Assembly: GCA_030950395.1 (NCBI GenBank)
Contig: JAUZRP010000006.1
Location: 62,001-126,000, forward strand
Reading direction: 5' to 3'
From: Desulfonauticus sp.
Lineage (GTDB): Bacteria > Desulfobacterota > Desulfovibrionia > Desulfovibrionales > Desulfonatronovibrionaceae
DNA length: 64,000 nt
The first letter of the stretch is position 1; each line of letters starts with the position of its first letter. The position numbers were made by a program, and so were the translations under genes. Shown piece by piece: positions 45,211 to 54,714 of this stretch. A model generated the notes under the pieces. That model was given only the letters and a program-made list of their open reading frames with translations, had not been told where the DNA came from and did no database searches.

Positions 45211-45708
45211 TTACCTTTTTAACGAATTAAATTTTGTATTTCTAAATTTAGTTAAAAGTTCTTTTAAACAAAATTCAACACTTTGTTCTTTTATCTCCAG
45301 ACGCTCACCTGCAAACAAACACTTTTTACTCCAAATCTGGCCATTAAGCCAAAAGGCCTGATAAACCGTACCTACAGGTTTTTCTTCACTCCCTCCTCCA
45401 GGACCAGCAATTCCAGAAATAGCAACTCCCACTTCTGTTTTAAATAATTTAATCAATCCCTGCACCATAGCCAGCACACACTGTTGGCTAACAGCACCGT
45501 ATTGAATTAAAATTTCTCTATCTACACCAAGAAGTCTTTCTTTTATCTCATTGGCATAAGCTACAATACCTCCTTTAAACCACAAGGAACTACCAGAAAC
45601 ATTAGTTACAGTATGGGCTAACAAGCCTCCTGTACAAGATTCAGCTACGCTGAGCCAATAACCTTTACTTTTTAAAATTTCTGCTAATCTAAAAACAATA
45701 TCCTGCAT
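45211..45708 (-). CDS. pncC: Nicotinamide-nucleotide amidase (CinA C-terminal domain)
   Basis: A 165-residue stand-alone CinA-C/PncC protein. It turns nicotinamide mononucleotide into nicotinate mononucleotide for NAD recycling. Conserved segments are LSVAESCTGGLLAHTVTNV, GGIVAYANEIK and GVAISGIAGPGGGSEEKPVG, the catalytic Ser being in ESCTGG. No N-terminal CinA pyrophosphatase domain exists here. It is next to thpR, and the sigma-54 regulator gene is just upstream. Confidence 0.93.
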   Translation of the reverse strand: MQDIVFRLAEILKSKGYWLSVAESCTGGLLAHTVTNVSGSSLWFKGGIVAYANEIKERLLGVDREILIQYGAVSQQCVLAMVQGLIKLFKTEVGVAISGIAGPGGGSEEKPVGTVYQAFWLNGQIWSKKCLFAGERLEIKEQSVEFCLKELLTKFRNTKFNSLKR

Positions 45709-45746
45709 AGCTACCTCTCCTAACTTACATGTTGATTACATTCTAA

Positions 45747-47132
45747 CTAACGGGATACGTGTAAACCTAAACGTTTAATTATTTTTTGCAAACTAACTCT
45801 TTCAATGCCACTTAACCTAGCAGCTTCTGAAATATTTCCCTTTGTTTTTTCAAGTACTTTTAAAAAATATGTTCTAGTAAAACTATCTACGATCTGCTTT
45901 TTACAAACTTTATAAGGCTTTATATCCTTTTCCATTATCAGTTCATCCATCTCTAATAATTGCACCGTTTCTATTCCTATTTTTTTTTCAGAACTAAAAA
46001 CCACTAATCGCCTAACAAAATTTTGCAATTCTCTTACATTCCCTGGCCATTCTTTTGAAGTCAAATACGCCAAAACTTCTGGCGCAATTTCCTTATCTTC
46101 CAAACCAAGCTCTTTACAGGTCAAAGTTACGAAATAAGTTGCTAATAAAGGTATGTCCTCCCTTCTCTCCCGCAAAGGAGGAACGACTATCTCCATAACA
46201 TTCAAACGATAAAACAAATCTTCTCTAAAAAGACCTTTTTTTATCTTCACTTCAAGATTTTGATTAGTAGTAGCTAAAATCCTTACATCACATTTTAAAG
46301 TAGTGTTGGCACCTACAGGCCTAATTTCCTTCTCCTGCAATACCCGCAATAATTTGGTTTGCACACTCAAACTAATATCCCCAATTTCGTCTAATAAAAT
46401 AGTCCCCTTATGAGCTTGCTTAAATAATCCCTCTCTATCCTTGTCTGCTCCAGTAAAAGCTCCCTTTTTATGTCCAAACAACTCACTTTCCAACAAAGTC
46501 TCAGGAATGGCCGGACAATTCACGCTAATAAAAGGATAATTATTTCTAGAACTTAATTCGTAAATTTTTCTAGCCACCAATTCTTTTCCTGTACCAGATT
46601 CTCCACGGATTAAAACCGTAAAATCTGTCTTAGCTATAGCACTAATTTTTTCCTTTAATCTCTGCATCACTAAAGTGTTGCCAACTAATTCTTTATCAAA
46701 GGACAAAGACAGTATCTTTTGTTTTAATTTTTTATTCTCTTTTAAAATAGTTACCTTTTCCAAAACCTTATTTAAAACCAAATTTAATTGTTCCATATCA
46801 ATAGGTTTAGTCAAAAAATCATAAGCTCCAGATTTTACTGCCTCAACAGCACTTTCTATACTTCCATAAGCAGTTAAGACAATCGATGTAATGTCTTCTT
46901 TAATAAGTTTTAACTTCTGAATTAATTCAATACCATCTAATCCAGGCATTCTTAAATCTGTAATCACAACATCTACACCTTCTGGACTATTTTTTATAAA
47001 TTCTAAAGCCTGTTCAGCAGAATAAGATTTTATACATTTACAAAAAAATTTTCTTTCTAATATTCTACATAGACCATCTACAAAATCTTTTTCATCATCT
47101 ACGACAATAATATTTATCTTACTATGTTCCAT
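45747..47132 (-). CDS. NtrC-family sigma-54 response regulator
   Basis: A 461-residue regulator. The receiver (1-120) has the acidic pocket VDDEKD and phosphoacceptor Asp59 in VITDLRMPG. The AAA+ domain (about 150-380) has Walker A GESGTGKE and the sigma-54-contacting GAFTGA. The C-terminus ends in a Fis-type helix-turn-helix (NISEAARLSGIERVSLQKII). It overlaps the sensor kinase gene by 19 bases and so is its partner. Its targets could include the sigma-54-promoted gene about 1.2 kb away; this is untested inference. Confidence 0.95.
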   Translation of the reverse strand: MEHSKINIIVVDDEKDFVDGLCRILERKFFCKCIKSYSAEQALEFIKNSPEGVDVVITDLRMPGLDGIELIQKLKLIKEDITSIVLTAYGSIESAVEAVKSGAYDFLTKPIDMEQLNLVLNKVLEKVTILKENKKLKQKILSLSFDKELVGNTLVMQRLKEKISAIAKTDFTVLIRGESGTGKELVARKIYELSSRNNYPFISVNCPAIPETLLESELFGHKKGAFTGADKDREGLFKQAHKGTILLDEIGDISLSVQTKLLRVLQEKEIRPVGANTTLKCDVRILATTNQNLEVKIKKGLFREDLFYRLNVMEIVVPPLRERREDIPLLATYFVTLTCKELGLEDKEIAPEVLAYLTSKEWPGNVRELQNFVRRLVVFSSEKKIGIETVQLLEMDELIMEKDIKPYKVCKKQIVDSFTRTYFLKVLEKTKGNISEAARLSGIERVSLQKIIKRLGLHVSR

Positions 47133-49492
47133 GTATCCTCCTTTACATCCCTTTTCAAAGGCAAAAAGACTTGAAAAACAGCTCCATTTTGATTAAATAC
47201 TTCTATTTTTCCTCCAAATTCTTCTACAAATCTATACACTATGGCTAAACCTAACCCTGTACCTTTACCAACTTCCTTGGTTGTAAAAAAAGGATCAAAA
47301 ATCAAGTCTTTAATTTCTGGGGCAATACCAGGTCCATTATCTCTAACTTCTAAAATAAATTCCGTATCAGATCGTTTCAAAGTAACTACGACCAAAGGAT
47401 TATCTCTATCTTCCACTGCATCAAAGGCGTTCAAAATTAAATTAGTAAAAATCTGCTCCAATACTCCACCGTCATACCGCAACAAAAATAAATCTGTATT
47501 ATCAATAAATTTAAAGGTAATCTTTTTTTTCTTAGCTTGAACTTCAAAAATAGACGTTATATTACGAACAAGTTCTTTTAAATTACAAATTCCAAAAGAG
47601 GTCTTTGGTCTCGCAAAATTTAATAAGTCTCTTAAAATTTTTTGAGCTTGTAAAGCATGTTTCTGAATTATTTTTAAATCTTTTAATCCCTGCTCTGTAT
47701 TGATAGTTTCTTTTAATAAATCCACATAACACAAAATAACCCCCAAAGGATTGTTAATTTCATGGGCTAAACCAGCAGCTAACTTACCTACAGCAGATAA
47801 TTTTTCTGTCCTTCTTATCTGCTCTAACATCTTTTTCTCATGGGTTACATCCCGCACATAAATAATTAAACGCTTTAACTCGTTGGGAGGAGAAAATAGA
47901 GGATATATCTTTACGGCAAAATAATGTTCTTCCAGACACCAATCTATTAAAGCAGATTCACTTTTTTGCCAACATCGATTAACTATTTCTCTATGTTCTG
48001 CAAGGGCAATAAAATTATGAAAAAAATCAAAATCTTTATTTAACTTACGAGCTGCTTCATTTTGTAAAACCAGTTCTCCACCTTCTTCTGCCATAAATAA
48101 AGGATCAGAAATACCATCAAAAACAGATTGCATAATATCATATTGATAAACAAGTTCCTTAATAGATTGAAGACTTTCCAGAGCAATACCCATTTGTTTT
48201 CCAATAGCTGTTAAAATCTGCTTATTCTTTGCTGCAAATTCATTTTCAGGCAAAACTAAAAATCCCCAGACTTTACTTTGAAAATAAACTGAAATATAAA
48301 CCCAACCATCTTTATATAAAATTCTATCTTTCCCATCTAAATCTAATTTATCTTTAGAGAAATTAACTTCCTTAACATCTTTAGGCCAAATAAAAACTTT
48401 ATTTGAATTATATTCTAAATACATTGCATAGCTAAAATCAAAACGTCTTGAAATTAGTTCCAAAGTTATAATAATAAGTTCATTACTATCCTTGCATCTA
48501 GTTAATAAATCTACTAAATTCACTAATAACTCAATATCTTTTATCCTGTACAAAACCTCTTCTTGTAATTCTTTAGTGCGTTCCTGAACCTTAGATTCTA
48601 AGTTAGTCGCGTAATCTTTTAATTTTATTCTCGTTTGATAAAGATGTCTTGCTAATTCTTCCATGCCTAAGACGAGCTCTTCTATTTCGTCTTTAGCACG
48701 AATTCTATCCAGCAAATTCAATTCTTCAGGATCAGAAAAGTGTTTTTTAAAAATTGACGTCAATTTTTTAAAGTTTAAAATAACAAGTTGTCTAAAATAA
48801 ATAGAAACCAACGCAAAAAATACAAAAAACATCGAAGAATAAATAGCTACATAACCAAGTGTTGCTTCTTTTATCTGTTTTACCGCTACATCTATAGGAA
48901 AACCAATAATAACTGCCCCATCTATAGCTCCCGGTTTATGAAAAAAACCTCTTTTAGCTCCATACTTAGCCACAAGCTCTTTTGGAGCATCCTGAGGTTT
49001 ACCATGACAATGCAAACAGTGCTGCTCAAAAACCACTGGAATTGCTGTAATATAAAATTCTTTTCCCTGTACCTTTTCAAATTTTTCATAAGATACAGAC
49101 TTATGTTTTCTAAAAAAAACAATTATTTTTTTTTCCAATTTATTAGGCTCATAGCGTGGATTTCTAGCATTAAAAGCAACTCTTCGGTAATACACAGGAG
49201 TATTATAAGTTAACTTTTCCATAATTTTTCTTGAAATATAAGAAGATGACATAGCTTGAAGGATAAACTTATCTGGTGGCAAATTTTTAAACATTACAGG
49301 TCGCAAAACGTTTTTAACATAATCCTGAACAGAACTTATTTCTTCTAAAACAAGGTGGGCTTTATCTCTTACTTCAGAAACTAAAAGACTTTTCATGTGA
49401 AAATATAAAGTACTAATAAAAAATATTCCATTTAAAATACAGACAAAAGCCACACCTAAAATAAACTTGCTTTGTAAACTCAGTTTAGACAT
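47114..49492 (-). CDS. Membrane sensor histidine kinase with periplasmic c-type heme domain
   Basis: About 792 residues. A first membrane helix (about 10-30) and second (about 212-232) enclose a Tll0287-like/DUF3365 sensor with the c-heme motif CLHCH near residue 157. Inside come a HAMP-like segment, coiled coil, a GAF-like region, and a PAS domain ([20 protein letters not shown]). The kinase core has the phospho-His in [14 protein letters not shown] and the ATP-binding DNGPGIA and [10 protein letters not shown] prefer the ATG at 49492, after AGG eight bases upstream, over a GTG at 49501. It probably senses redox state or a heme ligand such as NO or CO. Confidence 0.92.
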   Translation of the reverse strand: MSKLSLQSKFILGVAFVCILNGIFFISTLYFHMKSLLVSEVRDKAHLVLEEISSVQDYVKNVLRPVMFKNLPPDKFILQAMSSSYISRKIMEKLTYNTPVYYRRVAFNARNPRYEPNKLEKKIIVFFRKHKSVSYEKFEKVQGKEFYITAIPVVFEQHCLHCHGKPQDAPKELVAKYGAKRGFFHKPGAIDGAVIIGFPIDVAVKQIKEATLGYVAIYSSMFFVFFALVSIYFRQLVILNFKKLTSIFKKHFSDPEELNLLDRIRAKDEIEELVLGMEELARHLYQTRIKLKDYATNLESKVQERTKELQEEVLYRIKDIELLVNLVDLLTRCKDSNELIIITLELISRRFDFSYAMYLEYNSNKVFIWPKDVKEVNFSKDKLDLDGKDRILYKDGWVYISVYFQSKVWGFLVLPENEFAAKNKQILTAIGKQMGIALESLQSIKELVYQYDIMQSVFDGISDPLFMAEEGGELVLQNEAARKLNKDFDFFHNFIALAEHREIVNRCWQKSESALIDWCLEEHYFAVKIYPLFSPPNELKRLIIYVRDVTHEKKMLEQIRRTEKLSAVGKLAAGLAHEINNPLGVILCYVDLLKETINTEQGLKDLKIIQKHALQAQKILRDLLNFARPKTSFGICNLKELVRNITSIFEVQAKKKKITFKFIDNTDLFLLRYDGGVLEQIFTNLILNAFDAVEDRDNPLVVVTLKRSDTEFILEVRDNGPGIAPEIKDLIFDPFFTTKEVGKGTGLGLAIVYRFVEEFGGKIEVFNQNGAVFQVFLPLKRDVKEDTWNIVR

Positions 49493-49550
49493 AGAAAGCA
49501 CCTGACCTTAAAATGTTAAGACCTCATCACTGCAAAAGCTCAAAAATTGA

Positions 49551-49641
49551 GTTTTTGATTAAATTGCCAAGTTATAATCAATTTAGACTGTTTACAAAAT
49601 TTTCTCTATATATAACTAGTTAAAATAATTTTTGCAGTTGG
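49551..49641. repeat. Copy 2 of a degenerate intergenic repeat
   Basis: The blocks GTTTTTGATTAAATT (49551-49565), ATATAACTAG (49610-49619) and ATTTTTGCAGTTGG (49628-49641) match those at 27126-27216 with at most one base difference per block. The spacing is not conserved. This may be a family of intergenic elements or a shared regulatory layout. Confidence 0.3.
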
Positions 49642-49731
49642 GTATGTTAAATATCTTTCTTGCCAATAAATAAGAAAACGTATATTTTCAAGGAAATAAG
49701 CAGTATCCAATTCACCTCAAGGAATAAACCC

Positions 49732-51441
49732 ATGAAAACAGCATCTCAATTAACACAACTACTTATCGAATTAGATGGCAAAGGCTACAAGGCCTATAAA
49801 AAACTTGTTGGAACTTATCAATATAACAATTTTACCTTATTTATTGATCACGTTCAAAGTGATCCCTTTGCCCCACCATCCAAAATAAGATTGCGAGTTG
49901 CTCAAGCACTAGCTAAATTTCCCCAAAATCTTTATTCTCCCAAAATTAGAAACATTGCTCTAGCAGACTATCTAACTCGTCTTTTTCACAAAAAAATTTC
50001 TCTTTTATCTCCAACTAAAACCACAGGCAAATCAGGGCTTATTTATATTGACAAATGTGGTCAAGAAGTACTGGAAAGGTCATCCTGCAAAATAAATTCC
50101 GAATACATTGAACTTCGATTTTACGTAGGTCTTCCTGCCAGAGGCAGAACGATTTTGGGCCGTGTGGCTCAAAAAATATTTTTCTCTTTTATACCCCAAC
50201 TAGGGCAAGAAACGCTGTTTTATAAAAATCTGGATATCGCTCCTCTACAAACTCACATAGAATGTATTGAAGATCAAGATTGGCTGAGACAACAACTACC
50301 CTCTAATAATCTGGTCGCCTTTATCGCCAATGGCTCTATTTTACCCCGAGAAAGTGGGATCAGCGAGAAACCTCTAGAAGCGTCAAAAGCTATAAAATTC
50401 CAATCTCCTCCAGATCTGGAAGTGGAATTTATCTTACCCAACAAAGGGAAAATAAAAGGTATGGGTATAAAAAAAGGCATTACTCTCATTGTTGGAGGGG
50501 GATTTCACGGAAAATCTACGCTTTTAAAAGCTCTGGAAAAAGGTATTTACAACCACATTCCTGGAGATGGCCGAGAATTTGTAGTAAGTCTGGAAAGTGC
50601 AGTTAAAATCAGAGCAGAAGATGGAAGAAGTATTGTCAAAACCAATATTTCCCCTTTTATTTCCAATCTTCCGCTGGGCCAAAATACCCACAACTTTACT
50701 ACTCAAAATGCCAGTGGTAGCACCTCCCAAGCGGCCAATATCATTGAAGCTCTAGAAAGTGGAACTAAGTTATTGCTTCTAGACGAGGACACGTGTGCAA
50801 CAAATTTTATGCTTAGAGATAAAAGAATGCAAGAACTGGTACAAAAACAAAATGAGCCTATAACCCCATTTTTGGATAGAATTGAAGAACTTTATAAAAA
50901 CTTTAATGTTTCTACGATTTTGGTCCTTGGAGGATGCGGAGATTATCTGGACGTAGCAAACCTCGTCCTTATGTTAAATAATTATAAAGTAATAAACGTA
51001 ACAAATGAAGCCAAATCATTGATCCAAAAATTGCCTTTAAATAGAAAAAAAGAATGTCTAGAAAAATTCGACACTATTCAATTAAGATATCCTGATAAAT
51101 CCTGTTTTAACGAACTAAAACAACAAAAAATAAAGGCAAAAGACAAACATTTAATTTTAGCTGGAAAAGAAAAAATAGAAATACAATATCTGGAACAAAT
51201 AGCCTGTAAAGAACAAACTAATACTCTGGCCAAAATTTTTTCCTATTTGAGCCTACACCTAACAGACAAAGAACCCTTGAGTAAACAAATAGATAAAATT
51301 ATGCGGGCAATAGATGAAAAGGGACTAGATTTTTTCTCTTCTGGAGGTAAACATCCAGGCAGTTTAGCCTTTATCCGCAAACAAGACATCATGGCTGCTC
51401 TTAATCGTTATAGAAAGCTAAAAATACAAAATTTGACCTAA
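49732..51441 (+). CDS. ABC-class P-loop ATPase (PF09818-like)
   Basis: About 569 residues. The P-loop is the unusual IVGGGFHGKSTLLKALEKGI, followed by GDGREFVVS, QAANIIEALESGTKLLLLDED as the signature and Walker B region, and a C-terminal ILVLGGCGDYLDVAN. This is the predicted ATPases of the ABC class family, widely found but with no established function. Substrate-like domains precede the P-loop. It is cytoplasmic, with no membrane segment. I choose the ATG at 49732 (AAGGA eight bases upstream) over 49660. Confidence 0.88.
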   Translation: MKTASQLTQLLIELDGKGYKAYKKLVGTYQYNNFTLFIDHVQSDPFAPPSKIRLRVAQALAKFPQNLYSPKIRNIALADYLTRLFHKKISLLSPTKTTGKSGLIYIDKCGQEVLERSSCKINSEYIELRFYVGLPARGRTILGRVAQKIFFSFIPQLGQETLFYKNLDIAPLQTHIECIEDQDWLRQQLPSNNLVAFIANGSILPRESGISEKPLEASKAIKFQSPPDLEVEFILPNKGKIKGMGIKKGITLIVGGGFHGKSTLLKALEKGIYNHIPGDGREFVVSLESAVKIRAEDGRSIVKTNISPFISNLPLGQNTHNFTTQNASGSTSQAANIIEALESGTKLLLLDEDTCATNFMLRDKRMQELVQKQNEPITPFLDRIEELYKNFNVSTILVLGGCGDYLDVANLVLMLNNYKVINVTNEAKSLIQKLPLNRKKECLEKFDTIQLRYPDKSCFNELKQQKIKAKDKHLILAGKEKIEIQYLEQIACKEQTNTLAKIFSYLSLHLTDKEPLSKQIDKIMRAIDEKGLDFFSSGGKHPGSLAFIRKQDIMAALNRYRKLKIQNLT

Positions 51442-51445
51442 ATAA

Positions 51446-52129
51446 TTATCCTTCAGGGACAGAACTAATCCCCTCAGGCAGGTTCCTCCACACGTTTTCT
51501 ACTTCTTGACGATGCTCGTGCAACCACAAACACACAGCATCAGGCACTAAATAAGATAGAGATTTTTTGTGAAAAAACTTTTCTCTAAGCAAAGAGGAAC
51601 TTATTGAAATAGGCAAGGGATCAAAAAACAAGACTTTTTTATGTGCTCCAGCTAACACATTGCTTTTAATTTCTTTTGCTTTAAAAAAATCTTTTGCAAA
51701 CAAAGACAATTTATCCAAAGAAAAATTATTTCTCCTGGCAACCAACAAATTAGCATAATCTAAAAGCTTCTTCCCTTTATACCAGGTAGGCAAACACAAA
51801 AAATCCTTATCGCCCAAAATAAAATAAAAATCAAAATCAACATACCTTGAAGTTAATATCTGCAAAGTCCTTACAGTATAGGAAACACCTCCTAATTCTC
51901 CTTCAATCTCAGTAACTTCCACATTGTCTAGACCTTTTACAGATAAATTCAGCAGAGTTAAACGAATATCATAAGATAACAAACCAGTTTCTCTTTTATG
52001 AGGGGGGATATAAGCAGGCATAAGCCAGACTTTATCTAGCTTAAACACTTCCAATGCCTCTATGGCCAGACGTAAATGACCAACGTGCACGGGATTAAAC
52101 GAACCGCCTAAAAGACCTATTTTTTTCAT
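51446..52129 (-). CDS. nadD: Nicotinate-nucleotide adenylyltransferase
   Basis: About 227 residues. It makes deamido-NAD from nicotinate mononucleotide. The nucleotidyltransferase loop LLGGSFNPVHVGHLRLA and the SISSSLLREKF motif, with DFYFILGDKDFLCLPTWYKG between, are conserved. I prefer the ATG at 52129. It is convergent with the ABC-class ATPase gene, four bases away, and sits beside a FetAB-like transporter. Confidence 0.94.
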   Translation of the reverse strand: MKKIGLLGGSFNPVHVGHLRLAIEALEVFKLDKVWLMPAYIPPHKRETGLLSYDIRLTLLNLSVKGLDNVEVTEIEGELGGVSYTVRTLQILTSRYVDFDFYFILGDKDFLCLPTWYKGKKLLDYANLLVARRNNFSLDKLSLFAKDFFKAKEIKSNVLAGAHKKVLFFDPLPISISSSLLREKFFHKKSLSYLVPDAVCLWLHEHRQEVENVWRNLPEGISSVPEG

Positions 52130-52141
52130 AATAAGCAAAAG

Positions 52142-52930
52142 CTAAGATTTAAACACCTGATTTTTTAAACAACCAAAATCATCAAAACAACTTTTTAAAG
52201 TAAAAAGAATACCCAAAACCACGGCCAACAGACCATTGGACAAGATAGCAAACATGATCATAATTTGATATTTCACTGCTATCTCAGGACTTGCTCCACC
52301 CAAAATAACTCCTGTCATCATTCCGGGAAGAGCCACTATTCCCATAGTGGCCATAGTAGCTAAAAAAGGTTTTACTGCCAATCCAACTGACTCTGTTAAA
52401 TAAGGAAGTATTGCTTCATAAGTAGATGCCCCTAAACTCAAAAGATATAAATATTTTTTAGGATAGCTTTTAATTTGATTATATACGCTAGATAAGGCAA
52501 TAATATTACTTCTCAAACAATTTCCCAACAACATACCAGCTAAAATAATAAAGTATCTAGCATCAAATATATGTTTTAAATGCAAAACCAAAAAATTTAA
52601 ATAGATAACCAAAAAAAACGTTGGCAAAACAAAGGCTAAAAACAAAGGAAAAAAGATAGTCTTTAATCTTAACGGTGTATTTTTCACTACAGAAAATACA
52701 GAAGTTATAACCATGATCAAAAACCAGCTAACATTAATCCAGGGATTATTCCACAAAAATAAATATCTTAAAAATATCCCTATAAGTAAAAGTTGCACAG
52801 ACATCCGCAAAACAGATTGCAAAATATTTTTGGTCAAACCAAATTTAAAAATAAGGTCCAAAGCAAGAGGAATACCTATAAGGACAAAAACAAAACCTAA
52901 AGATAATAAATTTAAATCTATACTACCCAT
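52142..52930 (-). CDS. Iron-export-like ABC transporter permease (FetB/UPF0014 family)
   Basis: A 262-residue membrane protein with about seven hydrophobic segments and the family signature GMLLGNCLRSNIIALSSVYN, LGASTYEAILPYL and ALPGMMTGVILGGASP. E. coli FetAB exports iron and protects against peroxide stress. It overlaps its ATPase gene by 13 bases. Substrate here is inferred from family membership. Confidence 0.88.
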   Translation of the reverse strand: MGSIDLNLLSLGFVFVLIGIPLALDLIFKFGLTKNILQSVLRMSVQLLLIGIFLRYLFLWNNPWINVSWFLIMVITSVFSVVKNTPLRLKTIFFPLFLAFVLPTFFLVIYLNFLVLHLKHIFDARYFIILAGMLLGNCLRSNIIALSSVYNQIKSYPKKYLYLLSLGASTYEAILPYLTESVGLAVKPFLATMATMGIVALPGMMTGVILGGASPEIAVKYQIMIMFAILSNGLLAVVLGILFTLKSCFDDFGCLKNQVFKS

Positions 52931-53568
52931 TTTTTTAACTCTAAATTATAAATCTGAGCCTTAGGATGTTCTAACCATTCAGGATCGTGAGAAATACTTA
53001 ACACTGTAAAATTATGACTCGACATAAAATAATCAACAACCTTTTGTTTTAATTTTTTATCCAAAGAAGACGTAACTTCGTCTAAAAGAAAAATTTCTCT
53101 TTGTAATAAAATGGCAATAACTAAACCAAGACGCTGTTTCTCTCCCCCGGAAAGTTCTCCTATGTCTTTATTGATAATATTATAATCCAATTCAAATTTT
53201 TCTAAGACACTTATCAATCTGTTTTGCTCAAATTCTAAATGTTTATTGGCTTTAAAGGAAAAAATAAAATTTAAAAAGTCAAAAACTTTTTGATTGGGAA
53301 AGGATACATCCTGATCAACATAAGCAATTTGTCTCCTCACCTGCCAAATATATGAAGCATCAAGTTTCTTATCTTTAAAAATAATGTTTCCCTTTTCAGG
53401 TTTTTTAAAACCAAGCAATAATTCAAAAAGAGAGCTTTTACCACAACCTGATTTACCAATAAAAACTATCTTTTCACCTTTTTTTATTTTCAGATTAAAA
53501 TTAGAAAAAATTGTCTTTTGACCAAAAGATAAATATACATTATGAAATTCTATCATATCAAATTCCAT
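52918..53568 (-). CDS. ABC transporter ATP-binding protein (FetA-like)
   Basis: A 216-residue ABC ATPase. Walker A is GKSGCGKSSLFELLLG, the signature ELSGGEKQRLGLVIAI, Walker B REIFLLDEVTSSLD. Size and coupling to a UPF0014 permease mark it as the FetA type. Start may be the ATG at 53568 or 53556; both frames are the same. Confidence 0.9.
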   Translation of the reverse strand: MEFDMIEFHNVYLSFGQKTIFSNFNLKIKKGEKIVFIGKSGCGKSSLFELLLGFKKPEKGNIIFKDKKLDASYIWQVRRQIAYVDQDVSFPNQKVFDFLNFIFSFKANKHLEFEQNRLISVLEKFELDYNIINKDIGELSGGEKQRLGLVIAILLQREIFLLDEVTSSLDKKLKQKVVDYFMSSHNFTVLSISHDPEWLEHPKAQIYNLELKKWVV

Positions 53569-53570
53569 CC

Positions 53571-53777
53571 CTAAATTAGCACCTTAACGCAAAAACAATC
53601 TATACTGTATCTAACAAATCTTATATTTTTAAATCCCCAACCAACTATCTCTCTAACTCCTTTTAAAGCTTTAAGTAATCCACTCTTATCTAAAGGGCTA
53701 ATTCTCTCATTTATGATATCATTATTAAAAATTTGTGTTGGTCCACTAACTTTGGAATCCAAGACATTTTTGGACAA
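53571..53777 (-). pseudogene. Degenerate ORF of 68 codons, doubtful
   Basis: An open frame beside the FetA-like gene. The segment SGLLKALKGVREIVG followed by IRFVRYSIDCFCVKVLI faintly recalls the C-terminus of PhoH-type ATPases (SGLxxAL...GIxFVxF...DxVRH), without the conserved tail. It could be a remnant or chance. No clear ribosome site is visible. Confidence 0.2.
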
Positions 53778-53843
53778 CCCAGATTTCCATAGAGCATAAT
53801 CCCAAACTTAGAATCCTAAACTGGAATATAGGGTTTGAATGCA

Positions 53844-53872
53844 TGGGGCAAGCACGGCTCTCCCCTGCCCCA
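53844..53872. repeat. GC-rich palindromic (REP-like) element
   Basis: TGGGGCA (53844-53850) and TGCCCCA (53866-53872) enclose AGCACGGCTCTCCCC. It is clearly more GC-rich than the surrounding DNA, and its form recalls short palindromic repeats in thermophile genomes. No T-tract follows. Confidence 0.35.
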
Positions 53873-53888
53873 CAAAAAACAACAATTA

Positions 53889-54701
53889 CTATTGGTTGCC
53901 ATCATTCCTACACCATTTGTTTATACTTGCATCCACAATGGGAATGGCAAATTCTTCAAAAAAACTCTTTGTCTTTAAAACTATTTCCTTAGGATAATAC
54001 ACTTTTCCTTCTTTAGATATATAGTTTTTACTGAGTACGCATTTTAATTGTTCTTTTCCTTCTGCCCATTCTTCTTGTAAAATAGATGTGATTTCCTGTC
54101 CATTATCTATATATCTTATGGGATGAACCAAATTTATATTGTATCTTGAGCATATCTTCGTATAATAATTAAGGGCAACATCTGTTTGATTTAATTTCAT
54201 TTTTCCATCATGTTTTTCTCTTTCTCCACTTATGATGATATCTGAATTTATCAGTTTTGCAAGAGGAATTCTAATTGTGTGTAGATATAAATGGCATCCA
54301 ATACATGGGGTATAAAATCCAAACTCATCTATTAAATAGCTTATATATCTTCCACATAGCTTCCACCAAAAAGTAGGTGAACCTAAAAATATAGGATCTA
54401 AACATCTAATTCCATTAGATTTCAACCTCTCCTTTAACCCCATACATTTTTTTAAGGTAATATCAACACTTCCATATTCTGTTGCAGTATAGGCAATAGT
54501 AGGGACCAAAACGTTCACAGAATGATTTTCTAGATATTTAAAAACAGCGGCAAAGCTGTCTCTTCCGGCTATTTCAGCTATTACCACGTCTTTTTGTCCC
54601 TGTAATTCTTTTATTGATTTTTTAGATAACATCCAGTCAGGGAAATCTACGATTATTTCTGGCTTTTCACTCCAGATTTTATAAATTTCTATAAGTTGCA
54701 T
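53889..54701 (-). CDS. PP-loop ATPase-like protein of unknown function
   Basis: A 270-residue protein with the variant PP-loop EIAGRDSFAAVFKYL in place of SGGxDS, and a later CIGCHLYLHTIR with two cysteines, then ISGEREKHDGKMKLNQTD. PP-loop enzymes adenylate carboxylates or RNA and move sulfur or nitrogen. The CxxC suggests zinc or thiol chemistry. It lies 13 bases after the ApgM-like gene, with a good GAGGG ribosome site. I know no named family for it. Confidence 0.7.
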   Translation of the reverse strand: MQLIEIYKIWSEKPEIIVDFPDWMLSKKSIKELQGQKDVVIAEIAGRDSFAAVFKYLENHSVNVLVPTIAYTATEYGSVDITLKKCMGLKERLKSNGIRCLDPIFLGSPTFWWKLCGRYISYLIDEFGFYTPCIGCHLYLHTIRIPLAKLINSDIIISGEREKHDGKMKLNQTDVALNYYTKICSRYNINLVHPIRYIDNGQEITSILQEEWAEGKEQLKCVLSKNYISKEGKVYYPKEIVLKTKSFFEEFAIPIVDASINKWCRNDGNQ

Positions 54702-54714
54702 AACTTTTTCCCTC

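Noticed and set aside
53571-53777. Intact PhoH-like gene.
   Set aside because: Only a faint resemblance to the C-terminal motif exists, and the upstream DNA shows no ATPase domain.
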